From an uncultured Pseudomonadota bacterium (GTDB lineage Bacteria; Pseudomonadota; Gammaproteobacteria; Burkholderiales; SCOH01), in contig CALMFQ010000223.1 of assembly GCA_937863215.1 (NCBI GenBank), positions 1-21,341 on the forward strand: DNA of 21,341 nucleotides, read 5' to 3'. The position numbers and the translations under genes are program-made. The notes beneath the pieces were generated by a model that ran no database searches, was not told the origin of the DNA, and worked only from the letters and a program-made list of their open reading frames with translations. Positions 1 to 7,567 of this stretch are shown here, piece after piece. Numbering within the stretch: the first letter of the stretch is position 1; every line of letters begins with the position of its first letter.

Positions 1-2
1 GC

Positions 3-50
3 GCCAAAAATTACGACATTGGCATGGACATTTGCGCCGCTTATCCCTAA
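3..50 (+). CDS. C-terminal tail of an unidentified upstream gene (partial)
   Basis: Frame 3 is open from the window edge to a TAA at 48-50 and encodes a 15-residue tail (AKNYDIGMDICAAYP). Codon use resembles the neighbouring genes. I do not recognise the protein. The other two forward frames also stay open for a while (to 66 and beyond 110), so the frame choice is a judgement based on codon quality. The sequence left of the window would settle it. Confidence 0.3.
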   Translation, partial: AKNYDIGMDICAAYP

Positions 51-135
51 CCTTCGCATTTTGTAATGTTGGCGTGCGATCATCGAAGCGCGACAATTGC
101 CTGCAAGACCTGATTTGACCCAAATAATAAAGGAG

Positions 136-152
136 CTCTTCCGCGTGAAGAG
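136..152 (+). promoter_or_regulatory. Leader hairpin next to the ribosome-binding site of the WS/DGAT gene
   Basis: CTCTTC (136-141) pairs with GAAGAG (147-152) around the 5-nt loop CGCGT. The purine-rich Shine-Dalgarno stretch GAAGAGGGG (147-155), just before the ATG at 161, is half buried in the stem. A second AAGGAG lies upstream at 130-135. The pairing is seen directly; a role in translation control is inference. Confidence 0.35.
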
Positions 153-160
153 GGGAAAAC

Positions 161-1606
161 ATGAGTAAGAAGTTATCGTTACTGGACCTGGCGTTTTTCG
201 TCGCCGAATCCGAAGCCAGCCCGAAGCATGTTGCCGGCCTGCTGATTTTCAAGCGCCCGGCACGTTCCAGTGTCAATTTTGCCCACGACCTGTACGAAGA
301 GTACCTGACCCGCACCGACGTCAAGGCGCCGTTCAACAAGGTGATCAAGTTTTCGTTGACCGGCATGCCGTACTGGAAGGACTGCGCGTCGATCGATCTG
401 AACCAGCATATTTTCTACCACAAGCTGGAGAAGGGGCAGAACAGTCGCGAGCAGCTGTACCAGCTGGTGTCGCAGCTGCATGAGCCGCGCCTGGCGCGTT
501 GCAAGCCGCTGTGGGAAATCCACATCATCGACGGGCTGGAAAACGGCCGCTTCGGCCTGTATCAGAAAATGCATCACGCCTGCGCCGACGGCATCACCAT
601 GATGCGCTGGACTGCCAACAACCTGAGCGAAACCGCCGACGACATGGAGCTGGAGCCGATCTGGTGCACGCCGCGCACCAGCCGCCGGCATCGCGACAAT
701 ACCGGCCTGCTCAGCCTGAAAATGCTGACTGCGTTGTGGAGCAATATCGGCAGTATCCGCAAACAGGCCATGGGTGTTGCGCGCCTGGCGGCAATGATGT
801 TTCTCGAAAGCGTCAAGCTGACCAAGAATGCGATTGCGCTGCCGTTCGTTGCCAACGGCGATACACCGCTGACCGGCCAGGTAACCTCGGGCCGCCAGTT
901 TGCCACCGTCACCGTGTCGATGGATCGCATCAACCGCATTCGCACTCTGACGCGCTCGACGCTCAACCATGTGGCGCTGACCTGCCTCGACGGCGCGCTG
1001 CATCGCTATCTGCAGGATCAGGGCGTGGAGCTGAAGCAGCCGATCACCATCCAGATGCCGGTGAATCTGCGCGCCGAGAGCGATCAGCAGAGCGCCGGCA
1101 ACAAGATCGGCATCATCCAGGTCGAGCTGTCGGCACCGACCGACGATCCGTACGTGCGTCTGCGCAATATCGGTTTCTCGCTGCGCAATGTGCGCAGCAT
1201 GATCGACAGCGTGGTGCCGGAAGCGATCGAGTATTACACGCTGATCGTCGGCCTGTTCGGCCAGATCACCGAAATGCTGCACCTGAGCAACCAGCTGCCG
1301 CCGCTGGGCAACACGCTGGTGTCGAACGTGCCGGGGCCGAAGCAGTACATGTACCTGAAGGGCGCGAAAATGGAAGAAATGCACCCGATCAGTACGCTGC
1401 CGCCGAGCAATCTGCTCAACATCACGCTGTTCAGCTACGTCAACGAACTGACCTTCGGCCTGATCGCCACCGACGAACTGCCGAACCTGCAGCGTCTGGC
1501 GCATTTTGTCGAAGCCGCATTCGACGAACTGGAAAAATCGGTGCAGGACATGCCGCTGCTGCCGGCGCCCGCAGCTGTGGCCGAGCAAGCCCCGGTTAGC
1601 GCCTGA
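161..1606 (+). CDS. Wax ester synthase/diacylglycerol acyltransferase (WS/DGAT family)
   Basis: This 481-residue protein would transfer an acyl group from acyl-CoA to a fatty alcohol or to diacylglycerol, making wax esters or triacylglycerol for storage inclusions. The catalytic HHxxxDG motif is intact as HHACADG (H138, H139, D143, G144). It is preceded by the family block PLWEIHIIDGL (about 116-126). The C-terminal half has the typical SNVPGP segment (near residue 390) and LLNITLFSYV. Length matches bacterial WS/DGATs (about 450-500). The ATG follows GAAGAGGGG at 5-6 nt, and an intrinsic terminator follows the stop, so it looks monocistronic. It shares no operon with the signalling genes downstream. 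Family assignment is firm; which acceptor it prefers cannot be read from sequence. Confidence 0.93.
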   Translation: MSKKLSLLDLAFFVAESEASPKHVAGLLIFKRPARSSVNFAHDLYEEYLTRTDVKAPFNKVIKFSLTGMPYWKDCASIDLNQHIFYHKLEKGQNSREQLYQLVSQLHEPRLARCKPLWEIHIIDGLENGRFGLYQKMHHACADGITMMRWTANNLSETADDMELEPIWCTPRTSRRHRDNTGLLSLKMLTALWSNIGSIRKQAMGVARLAAMMFLESVKLTKNAIALPFVANGDTPLTGQVTSGRQFATVTVSMDRINRIRTLTRSTLNHVALTCLDGALHRYLQDQGVELKQPITIQMPVNLRAESDQQSAGNKIGIIQVELSAPTDDPYVRLRNIGFSLRNVRSMIDSVVPEAIEYYTLIVGLFGQITEMLHLSNQLPPLGNTLVSNVPGPKQYMYLKGAKMEEMHPISTLPPSNLLNITLFSYVNELTFGLIATDELPNLQRLAHFVEAAFDELEKSVQDMPLLPAPAAVAEQAPVSA

Positions 1607-1626
1607 TTCTGCGGCGCAGCCGACCC

Positions 1627-1658
1627 GGCCCGCAACTGGTTGCGGGCCGTTTTGTTTT
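1627..1658 (+). terminator. Intrinsic terminator of the WS/DGAT gene
   Basis: GGCCCGCAA and TTGCGGGCC form a perfect 9-bp GC-rich stem around the loop CTGG, followed by GTTTTGTTTTG. It begins 20 nt after the WS/DGAT stop codon. The strong stem and T-tract on the + strand make this a confident terminator. It also separates the acyltransferase from the response regulator downstream. Confidence 0.9.
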
Positions 1659-1679
1659 GTCGCGGCGGGTGGATATACT
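1652..1679 (+). promoter_or_regulatory. Candidate promoter of the REC-GGDEF-EAL gene
   Basis: TTGTTT (1652-1657) lies 16 bp before TATACT (1674-1679). The -35 element would overlap the T-tract of the preceding terminator. The predicted start near 1686 gives a leader of about 73 nt that contains the hairpin at 1711-1741. The -10 is good and the -35 weak, so this is tentative. Confidence 0.4.
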
Positions 1680-1710
1680 GCGCCCGCAAGCTCCACCCGT
1701 CGCGATAGAT

Positions 1711-1741
1711 GTTGTCTATGCTGATAGCAGCGCCAGACAAC
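1711..1741 (+). promoter_or_regulatory. Two-tier stem-loop in the leader of the REC-GGDEF-EAL gene
   Basis: GTTGTCT (1711-1717) pairs perfectly with AGACAAC (1735-1741). Inside it GCTG (1720-1723) pairs with CAGC (1728-1731) around an ATAG loop, leaving a small asymmetric internal loop. The structure ends 17 nt before the ATG at 1759, where no clear Shine-Dalgarno is visible. It could modulate translation or be an operator; both are inference. Confidence 0.4.
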
Positions 1742-1758
1742 CAGACCAGTCACACATC

Positions 1759-4251
1759 ATGCAGCCAGACACTCCCATTGCCGTCGCGCCTTCCGGCGGG
1801 CGGGCACAGATTCTCATCGTCGATGACGTTCCGACCAATGTAGTGGTGCTGGGCAAGGCGCTTGCCGACGATTACGACGTACGCTTCGCTACCTCCGGCC
1901 AGGAAGCCATCGATCTGGCACTCAAATCGACCCCCGATCTGATGCTGCTGGACGTGATGATGCCGGGCATGAGCGGCCACGAGGTGCAGCGCATCATGCG
2001 CCAGCATCCGCTGCTGCGCGACGTCGCGGTGATTTTCGTTACCGCCGATACCTCGCCCGACAGCGAGCTGCAGGGGCTGAGGCAGGGGGCCGAGGATTAC
2101 ATCAACAAGCCGATCGTGGTGCCGATCCTGCTGGCGCGGGTCAAGAATGTGCTGGAGCGCCACCGGCGGCGCAAGGAGCTGGAGCTGTCGCTGTCCGGTG
2201 CCGAGCAGGGCCTGTGGGAGTGGTATACCCATGGCGAGCAGGTGAATTTCAACGCCGACTGGGCGGTGCCGCTGGGTTATGCGCGCGGCGAAATGAGCCC
2301 GTGCATCATGACCTGGCAGCACGTGGTGCACCCGGACGACTGGCCGACGCTGTTCGCGGCGCGCGATGCCTATCTGGCCGGGCAGCTGGGCCTGTTCGAT
2401 CCGGAAATCCGCATGCGCCACAAGAACGACAGCTTTGTCTGGATGCAGCTGCACGGCAAGGCGGTGGAATTCGATCCGGCGCAGCAGCCGGTGAAGATGA
2501 TGGGCACTTACATGAACATCAGCCGGCGCAAGCGCGCCGAGCTGGATTTGCGCGAGCGCGAAGCGCAGCTGGCGACGATGATCGCATCGCTGCAGGACGT
2601 GGTGCTGGTGCTGGATCAGGCCGGCATGATCACCATGTACCATGTGCCGGCCGGCAGCGAACTGGATTTCCTGTCCAGCGATCTGGTCGGCAAATCGCAC
2701 TGGTCGGCGCTGCCGGACGCCATGGCAGCGCAGATCGATGCGGCAATTTTCGAGATTCGCACCTTCAACCGCCCGGTACAGAACGAATGCGAGCTGAGCC
2801 GCAACGGGCAACGCACCTGTCTGCACTTGAGCATCAACATGCTGGCCGGCTCCGACCAGGCGCCGACCGGCTACCTGATCGTGGCGCAGGATATCACCGC
2901 GCAGAAACAGGCAGAGGAGGAAATCCGCACCCTGGCGTTCTACGACAGCCTGACCGGTCTGCCCAACCGGCGCATGGCGCGCGACCGGTTGCGCCAGGCG
3001 CTCAGCGTCAGTGCGCGCAGCCGCCATGTCGGTGCCCTGCTGTTCGTCAATCTGGACGACTTCAAGCGGCTCGAACATACCCAGGGCCGCAGCGCCGGCG
3101 ACCAGCTGCTGCGCGAAACGGGGCGACGCCTGCAGCAATGTGTGCGCGACAACGATTTGGTGGCGCGACTTGGTAGCGATGAATTTCTGGTGTTACTGGA
3201 AGATCTCGGTGACAACCATGTAGAAACCGCCAACAGCGTCAGCCGCATCGGCGCCAAGATTCTCGGCAATATCGACCAGCCGATGACTATCGGCGGTGAG
3301 GAATTCAGGATTACCGCTTCGATTGGCGCAGTGTTGTTCGTCGGCCAGCAATTCGGCGAGGAAGAGCTGCTGCAGCAGGCTGAGCTGGCGATGTACAGCG
3401 CCAAGAACAGCGGCCGCAACCGGCTCAAGTTCTTCGATCCGGAAATGCAGGCCAGCGTGCTGACGCGCGTGGCGCTGGAGCAGTCGATCCACAAGGGGCT
3501 GCAGCATGGCGATTTCTTCCTGCTGTATCAGCCGCAGGTAGACCGGCAGGGACGGGTGATCGGCGCCGAGGCGCTGGTGCGCTGGCAGCATCCGGAAAAA
3601 GGCGTGCTCGGGCCGGGTTATTTCATTCCGCTGGCGGAAGATACCGAGCTGATCGTGCCGCTCGGCCAGTACATTCTGCGCGTTGCCTGCCAGCAGCTGT
3701 ATCGCTGGCAGCAGCAGCCGGCCAGCGCGCATCTGTCGCTGGCGGTCAACGTCAGCTCGCGCCAGTTCGAGAAGGCCGGCTTTGTCGATGAAGTGGAGCA
3801 AGCGATCCAGACCAGCCGCATCGACCCGCGCTTCCTCAAGCTGGAGATCACCGAAAGCCTGTTGCTGGAGAATACCGATAGCGTGATCGAAAAAATGCTG
3901 CGGCTGCGCGATATCGGCGTCAGTTTCTCACTCGACGATTTCGGTACCGGCTATTCCTCATTGACGTATCTGAAGAAGCTGCCGCTCGACCAGTTGAAGA
4001 TCGACCAGTCGTTCGTGCGCAATGCGCTCGCCAGCAGCGTCGATTGCGCCATCATTCGCGCCATCATGACGCTCGGCTCCAGCCTCGGCATCTCGGTCAT
4101 CGCCGAAGGCGTGGAAACCGCCGCCGAATGGCAATTCCTGCTCGGTGAAGGCTGCAGCCAGTTCCAGGGTTACCATTTCAGCCGCCCGTGCCCGGCCGCC
4201 GAACTGGAAGCAATGCTGGGTGCCGCCGGGGCAAGTTGCACCGGCGCCTGA
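1759..4251 (+). CDS. Response regulator with REC-PAS-PAS-GGDEF-EAL domains; predicted c-di-GMP phosphodiesterase
   Basis: This is an 830-residue cytoplasmic protein. REC spans about 16-135 with acidic D22/D23, phospho-acceptor D65 and K117. Two PAS domains follow (about 142-257 and 266-385), then GGDEF (about 390-560) and EAL (about 570-815). The EAL site is complete: E604 in EAL, N664, E696, D726/D727 in DDFGTGYSS, K747, E783 and Q803, so c-di-GMP hydrolysis to pGpG is expected. The GGDEF site is degenerate: it reads GSDEF, the usual first metal Asp is N431 and the guanine-contacting Asn is E439. The inhibitory RxxD motif (R463, D466) is kept. I chose the ATG at 1759 because the longer frame begins at a TTG inside the upstream terminator; no strong Shine-Dalgarno is visible. 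It converges with the hybrid kinase 21 bp downstream, a possible phospho-donor (inference). Confidence 0.92.
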   Translation: MQPDTPIAVAPSGGRAQILIVDDVPTNVVVLGKALADDYDVRFATSGQEAIDLALKSTPDLMLLDVMMPGMSGHEVQRIMRQHPLLRDVAVIFVTADTSPDSELQGLRQGAEDYINKPIVVPILLARVKNVLERHRRRKELELSLSGAEQGLWEWYTHGEQVNFNADWAVPLGYARGEMSPCIMTWQHVVHPDDWPTLFAARDAYLAGQLGLFDPEIRMRHKNDSFVWMQLHGKAVEFDPAQQPVKMMGTYMNISRRKRAELDLREREAQLATMIASLQDVVLVLDQAGMITMYHVPAGSELDFLSSDLVGKSHWSALPDAMAAQIDAAIFEIRTFNRPVQNECELSRNGQRTCLHLSINMLAGSDQAPTGYLIVAQDITAQKQAEEEIRTLAFYDSLTGLPNRRMARDRLRQALSVSARSRHVGALLFVNLDDFKRLEHTQGRSAGDQLLRETGRRLQQCVRDNDLVARLGSDEFLVLLEDLGDNHVETANSVSRIGAKILGNIDQPMTIGGEEFRITASIGAVLFVGQQFGEEELLQQAELAMYSAKNSGRNRLKFFDPEMQASVLTRVALEQSIHKGLQHGDFFLLYQPQVDRQGRVIGAEALVRWQHPEKGVLGPGYFIPLAEDTELIVPLGQYILRVACQQLYRWQQQPASAHLSLAVNVSSRQFEKAGFVDEVEQAIQTSRIDPRFLKLEITESLLLENTDSVIEKMLRLRDIGVSFSLDDFGTGYSSLTYLKKLPLDQLKIDQSFVRNALASSVDCAIIRAIMTLGSSLGISVIAEGVETAAEWQFLLGEGCSQFQGYHFSRPCPAAELEAMLGAAGASCTGA

Positions 4252-4272
4252 TGCCCGATGCGCCAGCCGGCA

Positions 4273-7200
4273 TTACCAGCCGTTGTCCGTCATCCACTGC
4301 CGCAGCGCCGTCAGTGCCGCGTCGTAGCTCAGCGCCTGGGCGGCACGGTTGATGCGGGCAAATGCCTCGGCCTGGCCGGTTCCCGCCAGCAGCGTTTCGA
4401 CCGCGCTGGCGCTTTCCATGGCACTGAAACTGCGGTTGGTCAGCTGTTGCGCCAGCTGCTGCAGCATCGGCAGCAGTCGCTCCTGATCGACCTGCTGCGT
4501 ACCGTTGCCGCCGGCAGCCTGTAACTGCAGCGCAGCGCATTGCTGCAATGCCGCGACACAGTGGCGGCAAGCTGTCGCCAGCTCGGCCGCCTGTTGCGGC
4601 AGCAACTCCGGCTGGCGCAGCCTGGCGCTTTCCGCCAGCTGCTGCGCTGCCTTGGCCAACAGATCGAGGCCGAGGTTGCCGGCTTCGCCTTTCAGTTCGT
4701 GCGCCAGCCGGTACAGCTCGTCCGGATTGGCCGGCTGCGCCTGTGCTTCGATTGCCGCAGCGCTGCCCCGATGTTGCTCGGCAAAGCGTGCCAACAGCCG
4801 CCGGTACAGTGTCAGATCGCCATGCAGGCGTGCCAGCGCCTGATGCACCGATACGTCGGGCAGCTGCGCCACCAGCGCGGCGATGTCGGTTGCACTGGCA
4901 GCCGGCGGCTCGGTATTGCCGTCGCTATCGTCGCGTAGCGCGCCCGGCTTGATCCATTGCAGCAGCTGCTGTGCCAGTTCCTGCGGGTCGACCGGCTTGG
5001 CAATGTGCGCGTTCATGCCGGCAGCGGCGCTGTCGATCCGGTCCTGCGCCATTGCGGCGGCGGTCATGGCGATGATCGGCAGTTCGTGTCCCTGCGGCAG
5101 CTGGCGGATGCGGCGTGTGGCTTCGAAGCCGTCCATCACCGGCATGTGCAGGTCCATCAGCACCGCGTCGAACGCTTGCTGCTGCACCTGTTGCAGCGCC
5201 TGCTGGCCGTTGTCGGCCAGACTTACGCGCAGGCCGGCACGGCGCAGGAATTCGCTTGCCACCTGCTGGTTGAGTTCGTTGTCTTCCACCAGCAGGATGT
5301 GCGCGCCGCGCAGTTGCGCCAGCATTACCCGCGGTGCGAGGAAATCGCTGTGGCTGCGCGGGCGTGCGCGCTCCGGTTGCTGGATGTGCAGGATCGCATC
5401 CAGCAGCTCGGACGGTACTACCGGCTTGGCCAGCACCAGATCGAGCCGCGTCGAGCCGGCTTCGTGGCGCAGTTGTTCGCGGTCGTGTGCGGTGACCATG
5501 GTGAGGATCGGCGGCGATTTGATACGCCCCTCGCGGGTGGCGTTTTCCACCGCCAGCGCCACGTCCAGCCCGCTCATGCCGGGCATTTTCCAGTCCAGCA
5601 GCAGTAGTTCGAACGCTTCGCCGCTTTGCTCCGCATCGAACAGGTATTGCAGCGCGGCGGCGCCGCTGGTGGTAGTGGTGACGCGGAAATGCCACGATTC
5701 GAGCATGCGCCGCAGCAACAGCAGCGAGGTTTCCTGATCGTCGGCAATCAGCGCCTTCATGCCGCGCAACTGCTGCAGATCGTCGCTGCCGGCGCATGGG
5801 TGGCCGATACCGAAATGCGCGCTGAAACAGAAGGTGCTGCCCTTGCCCGGCTCGCTGCTGACGCCGATCTCGCCGCCCATCAAACCTACCAGATGCTTGC
5901 AGATCGCCAGCCCGAGGCCGGTGCCGCCAAACTTGCGGGTGACCGAGGTATCGGCCTGGGTGAACGCCTGGAACAGCCGGGCGGCAGTTTCGCGCTCGAT
6001 GCCGATGCCGCTGTCGCGTACCGAGAACTGCAGCGTTACGCCGTCGCCGTCCTGTTGCAGCAGCTCCACCTGCAGCAGGATCTCGCCGTTGTCGGTGAAT
6101 TTCACCGCGTTGCCGAGCAGATTGTTCAGCACCTGCTCCAGCCGCAGCGAGTCGCCGACCAGCCAGCGCGGTGCTTGCGGGTCAATTTCGACGAACAGCT
6201 CCAGCCCCTTTTCCTCGATGCGGCCGATGAACAGGTTGCTGGCGTTGCGCAGCGATTTTTCCAGCGGAAACTCGGCCTGCTCCAGCTCCATGCGCCCGGC
6301 CTCGATCTTGGAATAATCGAGAATATCGTTGAGCAGGCCGAGCAGGGCGGTGGACGAGGTCTGCACTTTTTCCAGATAGTCGCGCTGGCGGTCGCCGAGC
6401 CGGGTTTCCAGCACCAGATGCGTCAGCCCCATGATGGCGTTCATCGGCGTGCGGATTTCATGGCTCATGTTGGCGAGGAATGCGCCCTTGGCACGCGATG
6501 CAGCCTCGGCGGCATCCTTGGCTTCGCGCAACTCGCGGGTGCGGGTGGCCACCATCTGTTCCAGATTCTGGTTCATCGCGGTCAGCTCGTGCAGCGTCGC
6601 CGCCAGATGACTGCGGCTGTCGTTGAGTGCCCGGATCAGCGTGCCGAGCTCGTCGCGCTGCGCGTATGCGATCGGTTCGGTCGCCGCATCGCCGGGCCGG
6701 AAGCGCCAGCCGTCAACGATTGCAGCAATCCGCGCCAGCGGGGCGGACAGATGGAAGCGCATGGTCCAGGAAAAAATCAGCCACAGTGCGGTGGTGATGA
6801 TCACCGAGTTCAGCAGCACCGTCAGCGAGCTGAACTTGATGCGTCGCCAGATCACTTCGCGCGCGGAAAACAGCTGCAGCGAGCCGATCAGTTCCGGCCG
6901 GCCGTGGCGGGTGGTGAATATCAGCGGCATGCTCCATTGCTGCACCGCCTGCAGCAGGCCATCGTCGGCTACCGGCGTCAGTTTCGGGATGCTGCCGGCG
7001 CGTTCCAGCGTGGCACCGGTGCTATCGACGATGCGTACCCCGGTGACGATTTCGTTCTGCCGCAGCCCGTGCGTAATCGACTTCATCTGCTCGCCGTCGA
7101 GTTCCCACACTGCATTGGTCACACTCGGTGCCAGCATGCGCGTCAGCGACGCCAGATCGGTTGCAATCGCACTGCTGACGCTGAAATACTGGATGGCGAG

Positions 7201-7290
7201 CTGGACTGCCGTCAGGCTCAGCGCCAGCAGCAGATACCAGGGAAACATGGCTTTGAGCAGGCGCCCGGCCAGCGTTTTGGTGGCGAACAT
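4273..7290 (-). CDS. Hybrid sensor histidine kinase with two receiver domains and an Hpt domain
   Basis: This is a 1005-residue inner-membrane kinase. TM1 is about 15-36 and TM2 about 152-176; they flank a periplasmic region of about 115 residues resembling small CHASE-type sensors. A HAMP-like linker (about 177-232) and a coiled coil (about 232-265) lead to HisKA with H277 in MSHEIRTPMNA. The ATPase domain has N394 in the N-box, DSGIGI (426-431) and GTGLGL (456-461). REC1 (about 510-635) has acceptor D566 and K622. REC2 (about 662-782) has D713 and K765. The Hpt domain carries H864 in AHELKGEAGNLG, and about 100 helical residues of unclear role follow. All phosphotransfer residues are present, so a full His-Asp-His relay is possible. 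The ATG is preceded by GAGGAT at a good distance (7297-7302). It converges with the REC-GGDEF-EAL gene and diverges from the TonB-receptor operon. The ligand is unknown. Confidence 0.94.
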   Translation of the reverse strand: MFATKTLAGRLLKAMFPWYLLLALSLTAVQLAIQYFSVSSAIATDLASLTRMLAPSVTNAVWELDGEQMKSITHGLRQNEIVTGVRIVDSTGATLERAGSIPKLTPVADDGLLQAVQQWSMPLIFTTRHGRPELIGSLQLFSAREVIWRRIKFSSLTVLLNSVIITTALWLIFSWTMRFHLSAPLARIAAIVDGWRFRPGDAATEPIAYAQRDELGTLIRALNDSRSHLAATLHELTAMNQNLEQMVATRTRELREAKDAAEAASRAKGAFLANMSHEIRTPMNAIMGLTHLVLETRLGDRQRDYLEKVQTSSTALLGLLNDILDYSKIEAGRMELEQAEFPLEKSLRNASNLFIGRIEEKGLELFVEIDPQAPRWLVGDSLRLEQVLNNLLGNAVKFTDNGEILLQVELLQQDGDGVTLQFSVRDSGIGIERETAARLFQAFTQADTSVTRKFGGTGLGLAICKHLVGLMGGEIGVSSEPGKGSTFCFSAHFGIGHPCAGSDDLQQLRGMKALIADDQETSLLLLRRMLESWHFRVTTTTSGAAALQYLFDAEQSGEAFELLLLDWKMPGMSGLDVALAVENATREGRIKSPPILTMVTAHDREQLRHEAGSTRLDLVLAKPVVPSELLDAILHIQQPERARPRSHSDFLAPRVMLAQLRGAHILLVEDNELNQQVASEFLRRAGLRVSLADNGQQALQQVQQQAFDAVLMDLHMPVMDGFEATRRIRQLPQGHELPIIAMTAAAMAQDRIDSAAAGMNAHIAKPVDPQELAQQLLQWIKPGALRDDSDGNTEPPAASATDIAALVAQLPDVSVHQALARLHGDLTLYRRLLARFAEQHRGSAAAIEAQAQPANPDELYRLAHELKGEAGNLGLDLLAKAAQQLAESARLRQPELLPQQAAELATACRHCVAALQQCAALQLQAAGGNGTQQVDQERLLPMLQQLAQQLTNRSFSAMESASAVETLLAGTGQAEAFARINRAAQALSYDAALTALRQWMTDNGW

Positions 7291-7359
7291 CGTGATCCTC
7301 GTCGTGGATGCGCGCCGGTTCCGGCAGACGCCGGTAAAGAACGGACGGCACAGAACCTA

Positions 7360-7365
7360 GTTATA
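7360..7365 (-). promoter_or_regulatory. Candidate -10 element for the hybrid kinase gene
   Basis: On the minus strand TATAAC lies 70-75 nt upstream of the kinase ATG, inside the 277-bp divergent intergenic region. No convincing -35 hexamer sits at 16-18 bp, so it is only a candidate. The rest of 7291-7567 contains the palindrome at 7510-7540 and the Shine-Dalgarno of the TonB-receptor gene. Confidence 0.25.
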
Positions 7366-7509
7366 GCCTGCCCTGCAAACCAATACGGATGCGGCCTGCC
7401 GAGCCTTGTCCAGAGCCGGGTTCAAGGAGATCCGTACTGTCTCGGCAAAGCACTGTCGGGTCGTGTATTTTAAAGAGAAATGCCCCGTAAAGAGGGTGGA
7501 GCCGACGAT

Positions 7510-7540
7510 ATCGGTTTTGCGAGCGCAAAACGCGGCCGAT
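7510..7540 (+). repeat. Compound inverted repeat in the leader of the TonB-receptor operon
   Basis: GTTTTGCG (7514-7521) and CGCAAAAC (7524-7531) form a perfect 8-bp inverted repeat separated by only 2 nt. It is extended by ATCG (7510-7513) against CGAT (7537-7540) across a 5-nt bulge. It ends 27 nt before the ATG at 7568. There is no T-tract, so it is not a classical terminator. It may be an operator for a dimeric regulator or an RNA hairpin. Confidence 0.4.
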
Positions 7541-7567
7541 GCCCGAAACCAGACGGAGACCCCCATC

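Noticed and set aside
179..1753. Long antisense open frame (524 codons) opposite the WS/DGAT gene, with similar long ones at 1750-3138 (-) and 5626-7473 (+)
   Set aside because: They mirror real genes with clear domains, show low-complexity Gln/Arg/Ala/His-rich translations with no recognisable motifs, and are expected from GC-rich codon bias.
1657..1758. N-terminal extension of the REC-GGDEF-EAL protein from a TTG
   Set aside because: The TTG lies inside the preceding terminator's T-tract, and the extension has no domain content; ATG 1759 places the REC domain at the usual position.
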